IMG/VR virus record: IMGVR_UViG_3300021077_000136
Span: 1 to 64,000 of that record
Direction: 5' to 3' (one strand)
Length of the DNA: 64,000 bases
DNA from: a virus
Shown: positions 51,285 to 59,203 of the stretch, one piece after another
Layout of the letters: every line of letters starts with the position of its first letter
Numbering within the stretch: the first letter of the stretch is position 1
Translations under genes and position numbers: made by a program
Notes under the pieces: generated by a model
Database searches by the model: none
Seen by the model: the letters and a program-made list of their open reading frames with translations, nothing else
Told to the model about the DNA's origin: nothing

Positions 51285-52061
51285 TTAATCCATATTACTG
51301 GAATCAAAATCAAATTCTTCGTCATCATCCTCGTCATCATCCTCGTCTTCATCTGATGATGCTTCATCACTTGGACTTTCCAACAATTCTTCTACCTTCG
51401 TGATGGTCTCGGCGAAGTTCTTAACCTTCCTAATTGCGTCCTCAATCAAAGAAAGTTCCTTGCCGGTTTTGCTAGCTATGTATGCTGCATTGTAGTCATT
51501 GGCATCGACCAATGACATAACAGCCTTTGCACCCAAGAATAGATCTTGGCAAACATTTGCCAATACCTCATCAACACCAAACTTAAGAAGTGCCTGTTCC
51601 AATGTTGGAACTTCTTCTTCGTCAGATTTACTTTCATCAGGATCAATTCCGTAAATGAATTGAAGATCTGAACGGAGATCTTGTAGAAGTTCTCCCATCA
51701 TATTCTGGCCTTCACCGCTTCTACCAGTTCCCCAGAATTCATCATAACCCTCCATGACGATTGGTAATCCGCCTGTCTTCACAAGCATTTCAGATAAAGA
51801 AATCGCTTCAAACTTCTGACGTATAAGAAGCTTCATGATCTCTTCACCATTAAAATTATCTCTCTTCTTCAGAGAGCGGACAATCTTGCGGGCTTCACGA
51901 ACACTTTCAGTCTCGGCAATCTGCTGCCTAATCTCACGGTCATTTGTCTTAGATGCCTGATAAGCATGTTCAAGAGTTGGGAATGTTATACCGCCAAGAA
52001 CGATATTAATCCTGTAATCATTTCGAAGCCAATCGATATTACCAACAATAATCTTTTCCAT
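51285..52061 (-). CDS. NADAR-domain protein
   Basis: About 258 residues. Residues 1-140 follow the NADAR (YbiA/DUF1768) pattern: GITFPTLEHAYQASKT, EARKI, FEAISLSEMLVKTG, then DEFWGTGRSGEGQN. NADAR enzymes cut N-glycosidic bonds; some phage and bacterial members remove ADP-ribose from nucleic acid, countering toxin systems such as DarTG. The C-terminal half is helical and ends in an acidic tail. ATG 52061 follows the SD AAGGA. Confidence 0.85.
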   Translation of the reverse strand: MEKIIVGNIDWLRNDYRINIVLGGITFPTLEHAYQASKTNDREIRQQIAETESVREARKIVRSLKKRDNFNGEEIMKLLIRQKFEAISLSEMLVKTGGLPIVMEGYDEFWGTGRSGEGQNMMGELLQDLRSDLQFIYGIDPDESKSDEEEVPTLEQALLKFGVDEVLANVCQDLFLGAKAVMSLVDANDYNAAYIASKTGKELSLIEDAIRKVKNFAETITKVEELLESPSDEASSDEDEDDDEDDDEEFDFDSSNMD

Positions 52062-52501
52062 TATATTTCCTTCTTCCAATTTTTACCCGGCTGAACTCGC
52101 ATCTCTAAATCACGTGATACAATTTCTTGATCACCAAGCCATTTTAAGGCACGCATGATCAGAATATCCTGATCATACCCACCAACTTTATGAATCAAAT
52201 CTCTGACTTCTATTGGTGAAAGTTCACCAACAACATCAATAATCTTCTGAAGTAATTCTGTATTGTTATTAACATCTATATCTTCAGACGATTGAGTTGT
52301 GTTCATTCTACGACGACGGTATGTGTAATCTCCTAAATGATCCAATACAGAACACAATTTCATTCTACGAATTTTTAGTTGTTCTGCTCTATTTAGAGTT
52401 TCATCAATCTCTTGTATTTCTAACTTTGCCGCTTCTGCTGCATTGAAACCTTTAATTGAAGACTCAGCAATGAATGTTGAAATGAATTCCGCATCCGACA
52501 T
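52061..52501 (-). CDS. Hypothetical protein, 146 aa
   Basis: An N-terminal coiled coil (AAEAAKLEIQEIDETLNRAE) and a C-terminal region that looks like a winged helix (SPIEVRDLIHKVGGYDQDI). Possibly a DNA-binding regulator. It abuts the NADAR gene with a one-base overlap. Confidence 0.6.
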   Translation of the reverse strand: MSDAEFISTFIAESSIKGFNAAEAAKLEIQEIDETLNRAEQLKIRRMKLCSVLDHLGDYTYRRRRMNTTQSSEDIDVNNNTELLQKIIDVVGELSPIEVRDLIHKVGGYDQDILIMRALKWLGDQEIVSRDLEMRVQPGKNWKKEI

Positions 52502-52713
52502 TACAATTCACCTACACTTATCTCATACCTATGATATGAAGGATATTGTTTCTGTAAGTTATCTAAACAGACTTTATCTGTTGCTATTTTGGTGGTAGCC
52601 GATTGGATCGCATACATAATATCATCTGGTAAAAAATCAGATTGATTATTTGCGTGCGCCGCCTCTATTTTATGAGGCGTCAATATCCAGAAGACCATAT
52701 TGTGTCCGCTCAT
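52501..52713 (-). CDS. Hypothetical protein, 70 aa
   Basis: A small mixed protein without motifs. One-base overlap with the downstream gene; 23 bp after the upstream gene's stop. Likely translated given the coupling. Confidence 0.55.
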   Translation of the reverse strand: MSGHNMVFWILTPHKIEAAHANNQSDFLPDDIMYAIQSATTKIATDKVCLDNLQKQYPSYHRYEISVGEL

Positions 52714-52736
52714 TAGCTAGCAGCGGCATGGTACCA

Positions 52737-53267
52737 TTAGGCACTTTTTTCGTCAACCTCGATTATCTCAGCTAGATCTTTCTGAAGTTCTTCCGGAATA
52801 TTCGAAGATGATTGCCACAATATTCCATCTTGCACCATTGTCTCAAACCCCAAAATTAGTTGCAGCCGCTGGGCCAAACTTATTGGAAGCCATTTATCTC
52901 CGGCTTTCATCACAATTGTTCCTGGGTCTTCATCATTTGCCCAGTCGTAATGAAAAGACATTCTAATTGAATCTGATTGAAATTCACCACTAAAATCTTT
53001 GAATCCAATAACACATGCAAACTCAAGTTTATCTGGATCAACATCAAGTCCTGACAGTAAACAGCAAACAGTTCCTTCTGATCCTTTTGCCTCTCCGTAC
53101 CAAATTGGAATTTTTCTAACTACACCATCTTCATCTGATACATTCAACATCTTCTTAGTCAAAAGATCTGAATGAGTCAAACTAACCTTTCCAATAGAAA
53201 ATGGAGTGGCTCCAAGATCCTTTGCAAGCTTTAATGATAATTCTTTACATAATGCAAATTCTCTCAT
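52737..53267 (-). CDS. Hypothetical protein, 176 aa
   Basis: An alpha/beta protein with an acidic C-terminal helix. No catalytic motif. It overlaps the upstream gene by 4 bp. Confidence 0.65.
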   Translation of the reverse strand: MREFALCKELSLKLAKDLGATPFSIGKVSLTHSDLLTKKMLNVSDEDGVVRKIPIWYGEAKGSEGTVCCLLSGLDVDPDKLEFACVIGFKDFSGEFQSDSIRMSFHYDWANDEDPGTIVMKAGDKWLPISLAQRLQLILGFETMVQDGILWQSSSNIPEELQKDLAEIIEVDEKSA

Positions 53268-53518
53268 AGTATTTTCCCCATTGATGATAATGAGGCTAGT
53301 AATGTAGCCAACCCATTATTAGCTCTGGACTTCTCATTGTTCTCGTCTACGATCCTAATTTGATCTTCTATGAATTTCTCAAATTCAAATGGATCTTGTT
53401 CATCTTCTCTTCTTCGCATTAATTCACTCATGCAAGATTTTGCTTCATCTGGACATAGACCAAGAACTCTGTTGCTAACAATAACAGCCGCTAGTGATTC
53501 TGAAGTTGGTTTATCCAT
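53264..53518 (-). CDS. Hypothetical protein, 84 aa
   Basis: A charged, helical protein (ELMRRREDEQDPFEFEKFIE). No motif. It overlaps the HU-like gene by 8 bp and the downstream gene by 4 bp. Confidence 0.6.
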   Translation of the reverse strand: MDKPTSESLAAVIVSNRVLGLCPDEAKSCMSELMRRREDEQDPFEFEKFIEDQIRIVDENNEKSRANNGLATLLASLSSMGKIL

Positions 53519-53828
53519 TGTTTAGTCTTTTAGATAATGATTTCTTGCATTTGAATTTAGGGAATACCTTCTTTGTATTTGAGGTAACCTTTGGACTAGA
53601 TATGAAGAAAGATCCAAATCCCCTTATATCAACAGACTGACCACTTAACATAAATGTTCTAATCTCCTGAAAGAATAAGGATAGAACTCTTCTCGATTGA
53701 TCTTTATTGAATCCACAATAAGCAACTATAGCTTCCGAGATATGATCAAGCTCAGATATATCTATAGGATATCCATTTGCCCTAGATGCTAAGTATTCTT
53801 CTATTCCTGGTAGGCCATTAAATTCCAT
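53511..53828 (-). CDS. HU/IHF-like DNA-binding protein, second copy
   Basis: 105 residues. The C-terminal two thirds follow HU: VLSLFFQEIRTFM helix, VDIRGFGSFFISSP strand and arm, then KKVFPKFKCKKSLSKRLN. It has a short N-terminal extension. It differs clearly from the copy at 49.4 kb, so the phage has two divergent HU-type proteins. First gene of its operon. Confidence 0.75.
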   Translation of the reverse strand: MEFNGLPGIEEYLASRANGYPIDISELDHISEAIVAYCGFNKDQSRRVLSLFFQEIRTFMLSGQSVDIRGFGSFFISSPKVTSNTKKVFPKFKCKKSLSKRLNNG

Positions 53829-54015
53829 TGGTCACTAATAAAAAATTGAATTCTTTGGTAACAAAATAATTTTCACGTGCAAATCAGCGCAACAATTACT
53901 TCGTAATTGTTATTAATTAACTATTAATTAATTAATGATCTTAAGATCTTCCTTCTCCAAATCCCCTTTAAAAGATCTTGGTGAGCTTAGAGCCCTCGAC
54001 CGAAAGTTATATTCA
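53829..54015. other. AT-rich gap with hairpin and ATTAATTA repeats
   Basis: Upstream of the HU-like operon. It holds a perfect 9-bp hairpin (53891-53911, AACAATTAC/GTAATTGTT, 3-base loop), a run of ATTAATTA units and two AAGATCTT palindromes. It likely carries the operon promoter, but no clear -35/-10 pair was found. It could also end the HNH-AP2 transcript. Confidence 0.45.
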
Positions 54016-54549
54016 TCACCCAAAATCAAAAGGAAAGTTTATTTTAGCGAATTCTCCAAAGTATTTAATTGCTGCTATATCATAAGCTTTAGCCGCTTCA
54101 ATTTCTTTATCAAAATAACCAAGATTTATTGTTTTATGTTTTTTGCTATTTGGCCTTAAATCACCAGCCGCAATTGACGAGTGCCATTTATTAAGTTTAT
54201 TAGACCAAGACACACCTTTGTATTGAGAGGAACAGTTTTTTCTTTTTGCTTTATTCCTATTATTATCTAATGATCTTGCTTCTCTTAAATTATTAGATTG
54301 ATTATTAATGCCATTTCTATCTCTGTGATCCAATTGTACAATTTTTCCATTTACATTTGGATATAATAACCACCATATTTCATGGTGCATTTTAATTACT
54401 TTTTGTTTACCATTTTCAAGCGAAATTACTCTGCACGCATAATATGTAAGATGATCTTTGACAGCAAACCATTTCCATTGGTTTATATATGAAAAATGTT
54501 TATCGTCAATTAAAGCAATTTGGCACTGAGTTAATGATATCTCTTTCAT
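54016..54549 (-). CDS. HNH-AP2 homing-type endonuclease
   Basis: About 177 residues. An N-terminal module (KEISLTQCQIALIDD) is followed by HNH_3 (VQLDHRDRNGINNQSNNLREA) and an AP2-type DNA-binding domain (SSQYKGVSW, INLGYFDKEIEAAKAYD). Such free-standing endonucleases spread themselves by cutting alleles lacking them. It is a paralogue of the gene at 59.5 kb. ATG 54549 is used. Confidence 0.9.
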   Translation of the reverse strand: MKEISLTQCQIALIDDKHFSYINQWKWFAVKDHLTYYACRVISLENGKQKVIKMHHEIWWLLYPNVNGKIVQLDHRDRNGINNQSNNLREARSLDNNRNKAKRKNCSSQYKGVSWSNKLNKWHSSIAAGDLRPNSKKHKTINLGYFDKEIEAAKAYDIAAIKYFGEFAKINFPFDFG

Positions 54550-54621
54550 TATTCGTCCGATCCTGACCATGACACGCGAATGATACTTGTTAGATTATCC
54601 ACGAAGCCTCTACGTTAGCGA

Positions 54622-56865
54622 TTATGATTCGTGCCGGCTGACGGCCGTCAATTCGTTAGAGCTTGCCAAAGCGGCATACTTTGAAAAAACAGAAACCATC
54701 TCAAGAGTCATTCTCGCAGAACTGAATTTTTCCTGATTAAGTTTTGCTTTTGCCTTATCGAAATACTCTGGAATCTTAGTTATTGCATATTCAAGAGCCT
54801 TAATTACAAATGGATTCATTCCATCAACATCCTTTATATCGTCATATTCATGTTGGAATTTTTCAATCCTTGCATCAAGTAATGTTTCTTCTATCTTGCT
54901 CAATATATCTTGTGGCAAATTCGACTCGCCAATACGCTTGTATAATTCTTCTGTTCTATTTTCTTGTAGTCTTAATAGGTTCGTAATTTGATTCCTAATA
55001 TCTGGAACATTATTTGGATCCATTGAGGCCAATTTTCTCCACTTAACAAGCTCAAACTTATTCCTCTTGTACTCTGGTTTTCTAATTCGATCCATTTCTT
55101 CTTCTGTCTCAATTCTTTTTATGTATTGAGCATGAGTCTCTTTTGGTCTTCGTTCCAATCTATATTGTTTCTTTCGCTCCAAATAACCAAGGGCATCTCC
55201 GCGAGCTAAGATTCTTTGTAAATAACGATGTCGAGAAGTATCCGCTAAATCCTTCTCGTGTTCCTGTCTGGCTTTATAATCATCTTCAGATTCATCTATT
55301 CTCTTATGTCTTGGATTCTTCTTACCAAAAAGTGGATCCGGTGATGTTACCATAGGCGCACCAGGATCTTGATGCAAGCCAGCTTCTGCACTTTCAGCAA
55401 TTGACATATTTTCAACACCACTATCAGCAGCTCTAGCTTCTATATTCTTCCAAATCAAATAAACATCAGAGAATTGATCATGAGCTAATTTTATATATTC
55501 TGGGTTCACTACGAATATTTGACGCACAAGATCGCTAATTACATCAAAGATATCTTGTAATGCATCCTCTGCTGCAGCAGTTCTCTCGTCTCCTTTTCCA
55601 ACCTTTAATTCAAGAAAGTCCTTTACTTTGGCGAATTTTATAGTCTGCCTTCCAAATTCAGAAATAATTTGAGTCAGTCTATCTGCACTATCTTTCGGGA
55701 TGGCTGACAGATCCACATCGCCCTCGCTAAGAGGTTGTGCTAATGTCTCCAACTCATCATCTGGGTCTGCTTTGATATCAGGAAAGATTTCGTCTAATTG
55801 CTTATCTGAAACATTTAGAGATTCAACTGATAGGCTTCCAGTCTTAATGGCTTCAGAATAATTTACTATTGATCTTTTAGCATCAACAAAGGCTTTCCCA
55901 GCAAGGAGCTCTTGAGCACCAATATTCTTTAGATTGTTTTTATCTACATCACTATATTCCGGAACTAAACCACTGACAAGTTCTGAAAGATTATCCCATT
56001 CAGTTTGCGCAGTTTGTTCAGCTTCATCAATTGTAATTCCTAATTTCATCAATCTAATAGCTCTGTTGTTCACAAAAACAAGTTCGGGACCATACCATTT
56101 GCTTTTCAATTCTCTGATTGGCCCGCGCTTACGTCCTATGGTCAGCTTGGATACTTCCGAATCAAAGCGCTCTTGATATCGCACAGGAAGTTTCTTTGCT
56201 TCTTTCCCAAAGTGATCTCGTAATATTTGAACCGCAGATATTCCCTTTTCCTTACCTTCACCAAAAACAACATCAGCATGATTAATCAAACCCATAAGAT
56301 GGGCAGTGACCAATGCCAATACAGTAGAAATAAGCTTCTTGTTACCGTAGTTACTTCTGATTTCCTCATCAGCATAATTCAATGCGGTTATCGCATCGGC
56401 CAAATGAGACTCTTCTGGAAGCGATTCTAGATATTGTTGAGCTTCCTGAACTGTCATTGCTGGTTCGGGCTCTGGCTTAACTTCGATAACTGGTTCCTGC
56501 TTAGGCTCTTGAACAGGTTTTATCTCAGGCTCTTCATCATCAGGAAGCTTTGTCCAATGGGAGGTTGGAAACTGGTCTTCAATTTTGAACTTCTTGATAG
56601 GCGTCCAGGCTGGATCGAACCATGACGGAAGCTCTTTCTTTGCTGGTTGTGTCGCAACAGGCACAGGGGCAACAGCGGGGGTCTGTACAGGAACTGTCAC
56701 GGGTGGTGTTGGAGCGATCTCCGCAGGAGGTATTGGTACCACCGCAGGTGTGTTCTTGGGTGTTGTGGGCGGAGTATACAGAGGGAAATCGAAATCTTCA
56801 TTATCCTCTGATGTCATCGCTACACTTTCAAGCAGATTATTTAATAGCCCATACCTATCCAGCAT
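54622..56865 (-). CDS. Large protein with Pro-rich N-terminal region, 747 aa
   Basis: Residues about 30-140 are a disordered Pro/Val/Thr/Glu stretch with repeats of short PVP/APV and EPK/EPE types. The rest is helical, including a long charged region (540-640) that may be coiled coil. No enzyme motif. Probably a virion or scaffold-like protein. The ATG at 56863-56865 lies inside a 9-bp hairpin. Confidence 0.55.
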   Translation of the reverse strand: MLDRYGLLNNLLESVAMTSEDNEDFDFPLYTPPTTPKNTPAVVPIPPAEIAPTPPVTVPVQTPAVAPVPVATQPAKKELPSWFDPAWTPIKKFKIEDQFPTSHWTKLPDDEEPEIKPVQEPKQEPVIEVKPEPEPAMTVQEAQQYLESLPEESHLADAITALNYADEEIRSNYGNKKLISTVLALVTAHLMGLINHADVVFGEGKEKGISAVQILRDHFGKEAKKLPVRYQERFDSEVSKLTIGRKRGPIRELKSKWYGPELVFVNNRAIRLMKLGITIDEAEQTAQTEWDNLSELVSGLVPEYSDVDKNNLKNIGAQELLAGKAFVDAKRSIVNYSEAIKTGSLSVESLNVSDKQLDEIFPDIKADPDDELETLAQPLSEGDVDLSAIPKDSADRLTQIISEFGRQTIKFAKVKDFLELKVGKGDERTAAAEDALQDIFDVISDLVRQIFVVNPEYIKLAHDQFSDVYLIWKNIEARAADSGVENMSIAESAEAGLHQDPGAPMVTSPDPLFGKKNPRHKRIDESEDDYKARQEHEKDLADTSRHRYLQRILARGDALGYLERKKQYRLERRPKETHAQYIKRIETEEEMDRIRKPEYKRNKFELVKWRKLASMDPNNVPDIRNQITNLLRLQENRTEELYKRIGESNLPQDILSKIEETLLDARIEKFQHEYDDIKDVDGMNPFVIKALEYAITKIPEYFDKAKAKLNQEKFSSARMTLEMVSVFSKYAALASSNELTAVSRHES

Positions 56866-56880
56866 GTAGATATGCTGGAT
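56857..56880 (-). promoter_or_regulatory. Hairpin over the start codon of the 747-aa gene
   Basis: A perfect 9-bp inverted repeat (ATCCAGCAT / ATGCTGGAT, 6-base loop) includes the ATG at 56863-56865. If folded it would hide the start codon. It may regulate translation; a start at 56817 (ATG) is an alternative that avoids it. Confidence 0.5.
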
Positions 56881-56886
56881 AATTAC

Positions 56887-57531
56887 TTATAGACCAAGGG
56901 CTTGGAACTCTTCTGGGGGTAGTTTTTCTGCCAATCCCCTAACTACCTGCTCATATAATTTATCCACATCTCTTTCATCATTCCTTTCCCAGCCTTTTGG
57001 GCGAATAATTTCAAGATATTCCTTGGCTTTATCAGGACTTCCCCTCTGGATTAAGCCAATAATATGTCCAATGTGACTATCAATAAGTCTTGCTAGTCGA
57101 ATTTTTGCTGCAACATTACCATCTGTTGATTTTTGAATATGATCAGCAACTTTTAATAACCTATCTATATTGGACGCTATTCTTCTTTGTGGAACGTTGA
57201 CATCAACACCAGAGTCTCTTGAGCACCATTTATTCCATTCTTTAATGAAACCTTCAAACTTATCAGGTCTAGTTTCATGCCCAAGATCATTGAGATAAAA
57301 ATTGACAATATTATTGCCCTTAGTGTCTTTGATCTGTTGCAGGGCTAGAATGGCTTTTACCCAATGAGGATCTGGTCTTTCAACACCACGCGCAGCATCA
57401 TAGATCATTTTCCCGACATTGATAGACTTAGCTAACTCTGTTCCCTTTTCAGTGAGCAGAGATCCTTTTGTTACCAAAAAGATATGATTATTCAACGCCG
57501 CTACTAATTTCAATACTCTTTCAACGTCCAT
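56887..57531 (-). CDS. Hypothetical helical protein, 214 aa
   Basis: An all-helical, basic-to-neutral protein with no motif recognised. Its stop is 21 bp before the 747-aa gene, so the two are likely co-expressed, perhaps as a structural pair. Confidence 0.6.
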   Translation of the reverse strand: MDVERVLKLVAALNNHIFLVTKGSLLTEKGTELAKSINVGKMIYDAARGVERPDPHWVKAILALQQIKDTKGNNIVNFYLNDLGHETRPDKFEGFIKEWNKWCSRDSGVDVNVPQRRIASNIDRLLKVADHIQKSTDGNVAAKIRLARLIDSHIGHIIGLIQRGSPDKAKEYLEIIRPKGWERNDERDVDKLYEQVVRGLAEKLPPEEFQALGL

Positions 57532-57617
57532 GTATCAATGTTGGTTTATTGGCATGGCAGATTAAATGACAAAGGCCACCAGATTTCCCGGCAGCCTTCA
57601 TCAATTACCCGAAACGA

Positions 57618-57839
57618 TTACTTCTTTGGAGCTGCGCTTGCCACAGGAGCCGCTACCGGAGCGCTTGCTACGGGAGCAGCCGAAACCACGGGGGCAGCAC
57701 TTGCGGCAGGGGCCGAGGCTTCCGGGGCAACGCTTACGGAGGTTATCTGGGTTGAAACGGCCGGAGCCGGGGCAGCAGCGGGAGCAGATGAACCGCCGCA
57801 ATTGAGTAGAAGCAGAGATAGGACTGTGAATAGTTTCAT
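57618..57839 (-). CDS. Ala/Pro-rich lipoprotein, 73 aa
   Basis: A lipoprotein-type signal (KLFTVLSLLLLNC, Cys at 14) with Asn before Cys, a less usual lipobox. The mature part is almost entirely Ala, Pro, Val and Ser, likely an extended stalk. The higher GC and Gly/Ala reverse-strand frames come from this bias. It has its own promoter. An anchor or surface-masking role is possible. Confidence 0.65.
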   Translation of the reverse strand: MKLFTVLSLLLLNCGGSSAPAAAPAPAVSTQITSVSVAPEASAPAASAAPVVSAAPVASAPVAAPVASAAPKK

Positions 57840-57894
57840 TTGATTTTTACTTTCAATGAGATGTGCGCGATTCATCAGCGCAACTTAGGGCGCG

Positions 57895-57923
57895 ACGATA
57901 GTGCAAAAGTGAAAGAGAGTCAA
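57895..57923 (-). promoter_or_regulatory. Sigma-70-type promoter for the lipoprotein gene
   Basis: On the minus strand: -35 TTGACT (57923-57918), a 17-bp spacer and -10 TATCGT (57900-57895). Leader about 50 bases. Confidence 0.55.
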
Positions 57924-57926
57924 CTA

Positions 57927-58433
57927 CTATGTGTTACAAACTGATTGGCCGGATTTTAGCACTTCAATTAGTTCATCAAGCCCGGTACACAATTTCCTAT
58001 CCGCTAGATAAAATGTATCGGTTATTTTTCTAGTTCTATCGAATTTAGATTCTTTTGACCACAAATTTGATGTTGATGACATTAGGCAGATCATACATCC
58101 AGTAGGTCTAGAGATGAATACATATGCTAATGGCTTTACTTTTTTCCCATCAAATCCAGATACCGTATCTACGAATAAGGTTTTGTAAGGAAAGGATAAT
58201 GTATATGTAAATGCTTCGTTGCGGCTTTTCGTTTCGATCGTATGTCCATTGACAATTAAGTCTTTGGAAGACATGTACGCGCCGGCATCTTTGATTGAAT
58301 CCCGAATCGTAAGCTCGGGCATCTCAACTTTCAAACCGTGCAACTCGAAGAATAGTTTCGGCAATTTTTGCCATTCGAAACCCTCTTTTAGTTGGGAGAA
58401 GAATAAGTCGTCATTATCAGACCAGTTTGTCAT
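57927..58433 (-). CDS. PD-(D/E)XK-like nuclease candidate, 168 aa
   Basis: An alpha/beta protein with a possible PD-(D/E)XK core: DAGAYMSSKDLIVNG, then HTIETKSR, placing Asp ahead of an E-x-K pair on adjacent strands. This matches the nuclease fold minimally; a non-nuclease is also possible. It lies just downstream of the RNA array, and the last element copy (58455) sits in its leader. Confidence 0.5.
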   Translation of the reverse strand: MTNWSDNDDLFFSQLKEGFEWQKLPKLFFELHGLKVEMPELTIRDSIKDAGAYMSSKDLIVNGHTIETKSRNEAFTYTLSFPYKTLFVDTVSGFDGKKVKPLAYVFISRPTGCMICLMSSTSNLWSKESKFDRTRKITDTFYLADRKLCTGLDELIEVLKSGQSVCNT

Positions 58434-58616
58434 TTATAATTTTTGAACAAGATTGCGTGTAAGAACCTTATGCATTCTTGCGAGCACTAAGTATCTTAGT
58501 AAAACACACTCAATAGGTCATTTACAATCAAATGTAGTTCCTGCTTGTATTCGTTGCAATTTGGACCGGCAAATGTAGATAATAAAAGTTTCGCAGTCGA
58601 GGTGAAATGCTTGTTT

Positions 58617-58690
58617 TGTTGCAAATGCAGGAATTGAACCTACTATTTTTCTTTTCAAGAGAAATGCCTAACCATTTGGCATAATTGCGT
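58617..58690 (-). tRNA. tRNA, anticodon GAA or UGA (ambiguous)
   Basis: D-arm GCC-loop-GGC (loop AAATGGTTA), T-arm GTAGG-TTCAATT-CCTGC, and an anticodon stem readable two ways. The TTTCT/AGAAA stem gives loop CTTGAAA (anticodon UGA); a one-base shift gives loop TTGAAAA (anticodon GAA, Phe-like). The acceptor is imperfect and the 3' end reads AACA rather than CCA, so function is uncertain. Element halves flank it on both sides. Confidence 0.6.
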
Positions 58691-58715
58691 GTATGCATCT
58701 CGGATTTGACTGCGT

Positions 58716-58823
58716 TGGTGGAGCTAGCCGGAATCGAACCGACTTATTCGTGTAAGCATTAAAGGATGCGTCATAAATGACGCGAGTGGTAACGCTAATT
58801 ACTTGATTTTAACCTTTAGCCCC
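58716..58823 (-). tRNA. tRNA-like gene A, element inside, encoded CCA
   Basis: 108 nt. The 7-bp acceptor GGGGCTA/TAGCTCC (one G-U), T-arm GTCGG-TTCGATT-CCGGC and an encoded ACCA end are good. Instead of D and anticodon arms there are about 20 nt and then the element (P2 GCGTCA/TGACGC). No anticodon arm could be folded. It may be a spliced tRNA precursor or a tRNA mimic. It lies in the P2 loop of the element joining its two tRNA neighbours. Confidence 0.5.
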
Positions 58824-58867
58824 AGAGTGTAATAAAAGTTTACGCAGTCGAGGTGAAATGCTTGTTT

Positions 58868-58942
58868 TGGTACGTAATATAGGAATTGAACCTATTGATG
58901 TTTTCGTGATAGGAAAACGCTCAACCATTGAGCAAATTGCGT
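58868..58942 (-). tRNA. tRNA with encoded CCA, anticodon loop reads AUC
   Basis: 75 nt and complete. Acceptor ACGCAAT/ATTACGT (6 of 7), D-stem GCTC/GAGC, anticodon stem TTTTC/GAAAA with loop CTATCAC, T-stem ATAGG/CCTAT, then discriminator A and CCA. The loop gives anticodon AUC by strict position, an unusual A34. Its first bases are part of the element's 3' motif (ACGC). Best tRNA in the array. Confidence 0.75.
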
Positions 58943-58970
58943 GTAAGCATCTCGAATTTGACTGCGTTAG

Positions 58971-59099
58971 CGCGGGTGCGTGGAGTTGAACCACGGCGTG
59001 TAAGCTTTGCTTGATGTATCCTTCTGAGGGGACACGAGTAAAAAAGCTGAATGTATCTGATTAAATGTCAGGCGAAGCACCGAGCTTCTATACACCCGC
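58971..59099 (-). tRNA. tRNA-like gene B with element between anticodon and T arms
   Basis: 129 nt. Acceptor GCGGGTG/CACCCGC is perfect, T-stem CGTGG/CCACG perfect, D-arm-like GAAGC/GCTTC. An anticodon-like stem (CTGA/TCAG) has loop CATTTAA; position 33 would be A rather than U, with UUU in the anticodon place. An element of about 55 nt (P1 AGCTTT/AAAGCT, P2 GTGTCC/GGATAC) follows before the T arm. CCA is not encoded. Confidence 0.5.
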
Positions 59100-59131
59100 A
59101 AGAGTTTAAGCTATCGAGTAATAGTGCTTTT

Positions 59132-59176
59132 TGGTTGTCCAGATACTCCGATCTGGACGTACGTTATTCCTAGCGT
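59132..59176 (-). ncRNA. Short hairpin RNA ending in ACCA (minihelix-like)
   Basis: A strong 8-bp hairpin (59137-59158, GTCCAGAT / ATCTGGAC, 6-base loop) followed by A-ACCA, between element halves (3' half before, 5' half after) with P1 AAGCACTAT/ATAGTGCTT. It occupies a tRNA position but is only about 45 nt. It could be a tRNA minihelix or a remnant. Confidence 0.45.
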
Positions 59177-59203
59177 GTAAGCACTATATGTTGATAACTT
59201 TAG

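Noticed and set aside
57538-57843. Gly/Ala-rich open frames on the plus strand
   Set aside because: They are antisense shadows of the Ala/Pro-rich lipoprotein; the minus frame has a lipobox and promoter.
58809-58994. 61-codon frame inside the RNA array
   Set aside because: It overlaps two tRNA genes and the repeats, with no SD; not a protein gene.
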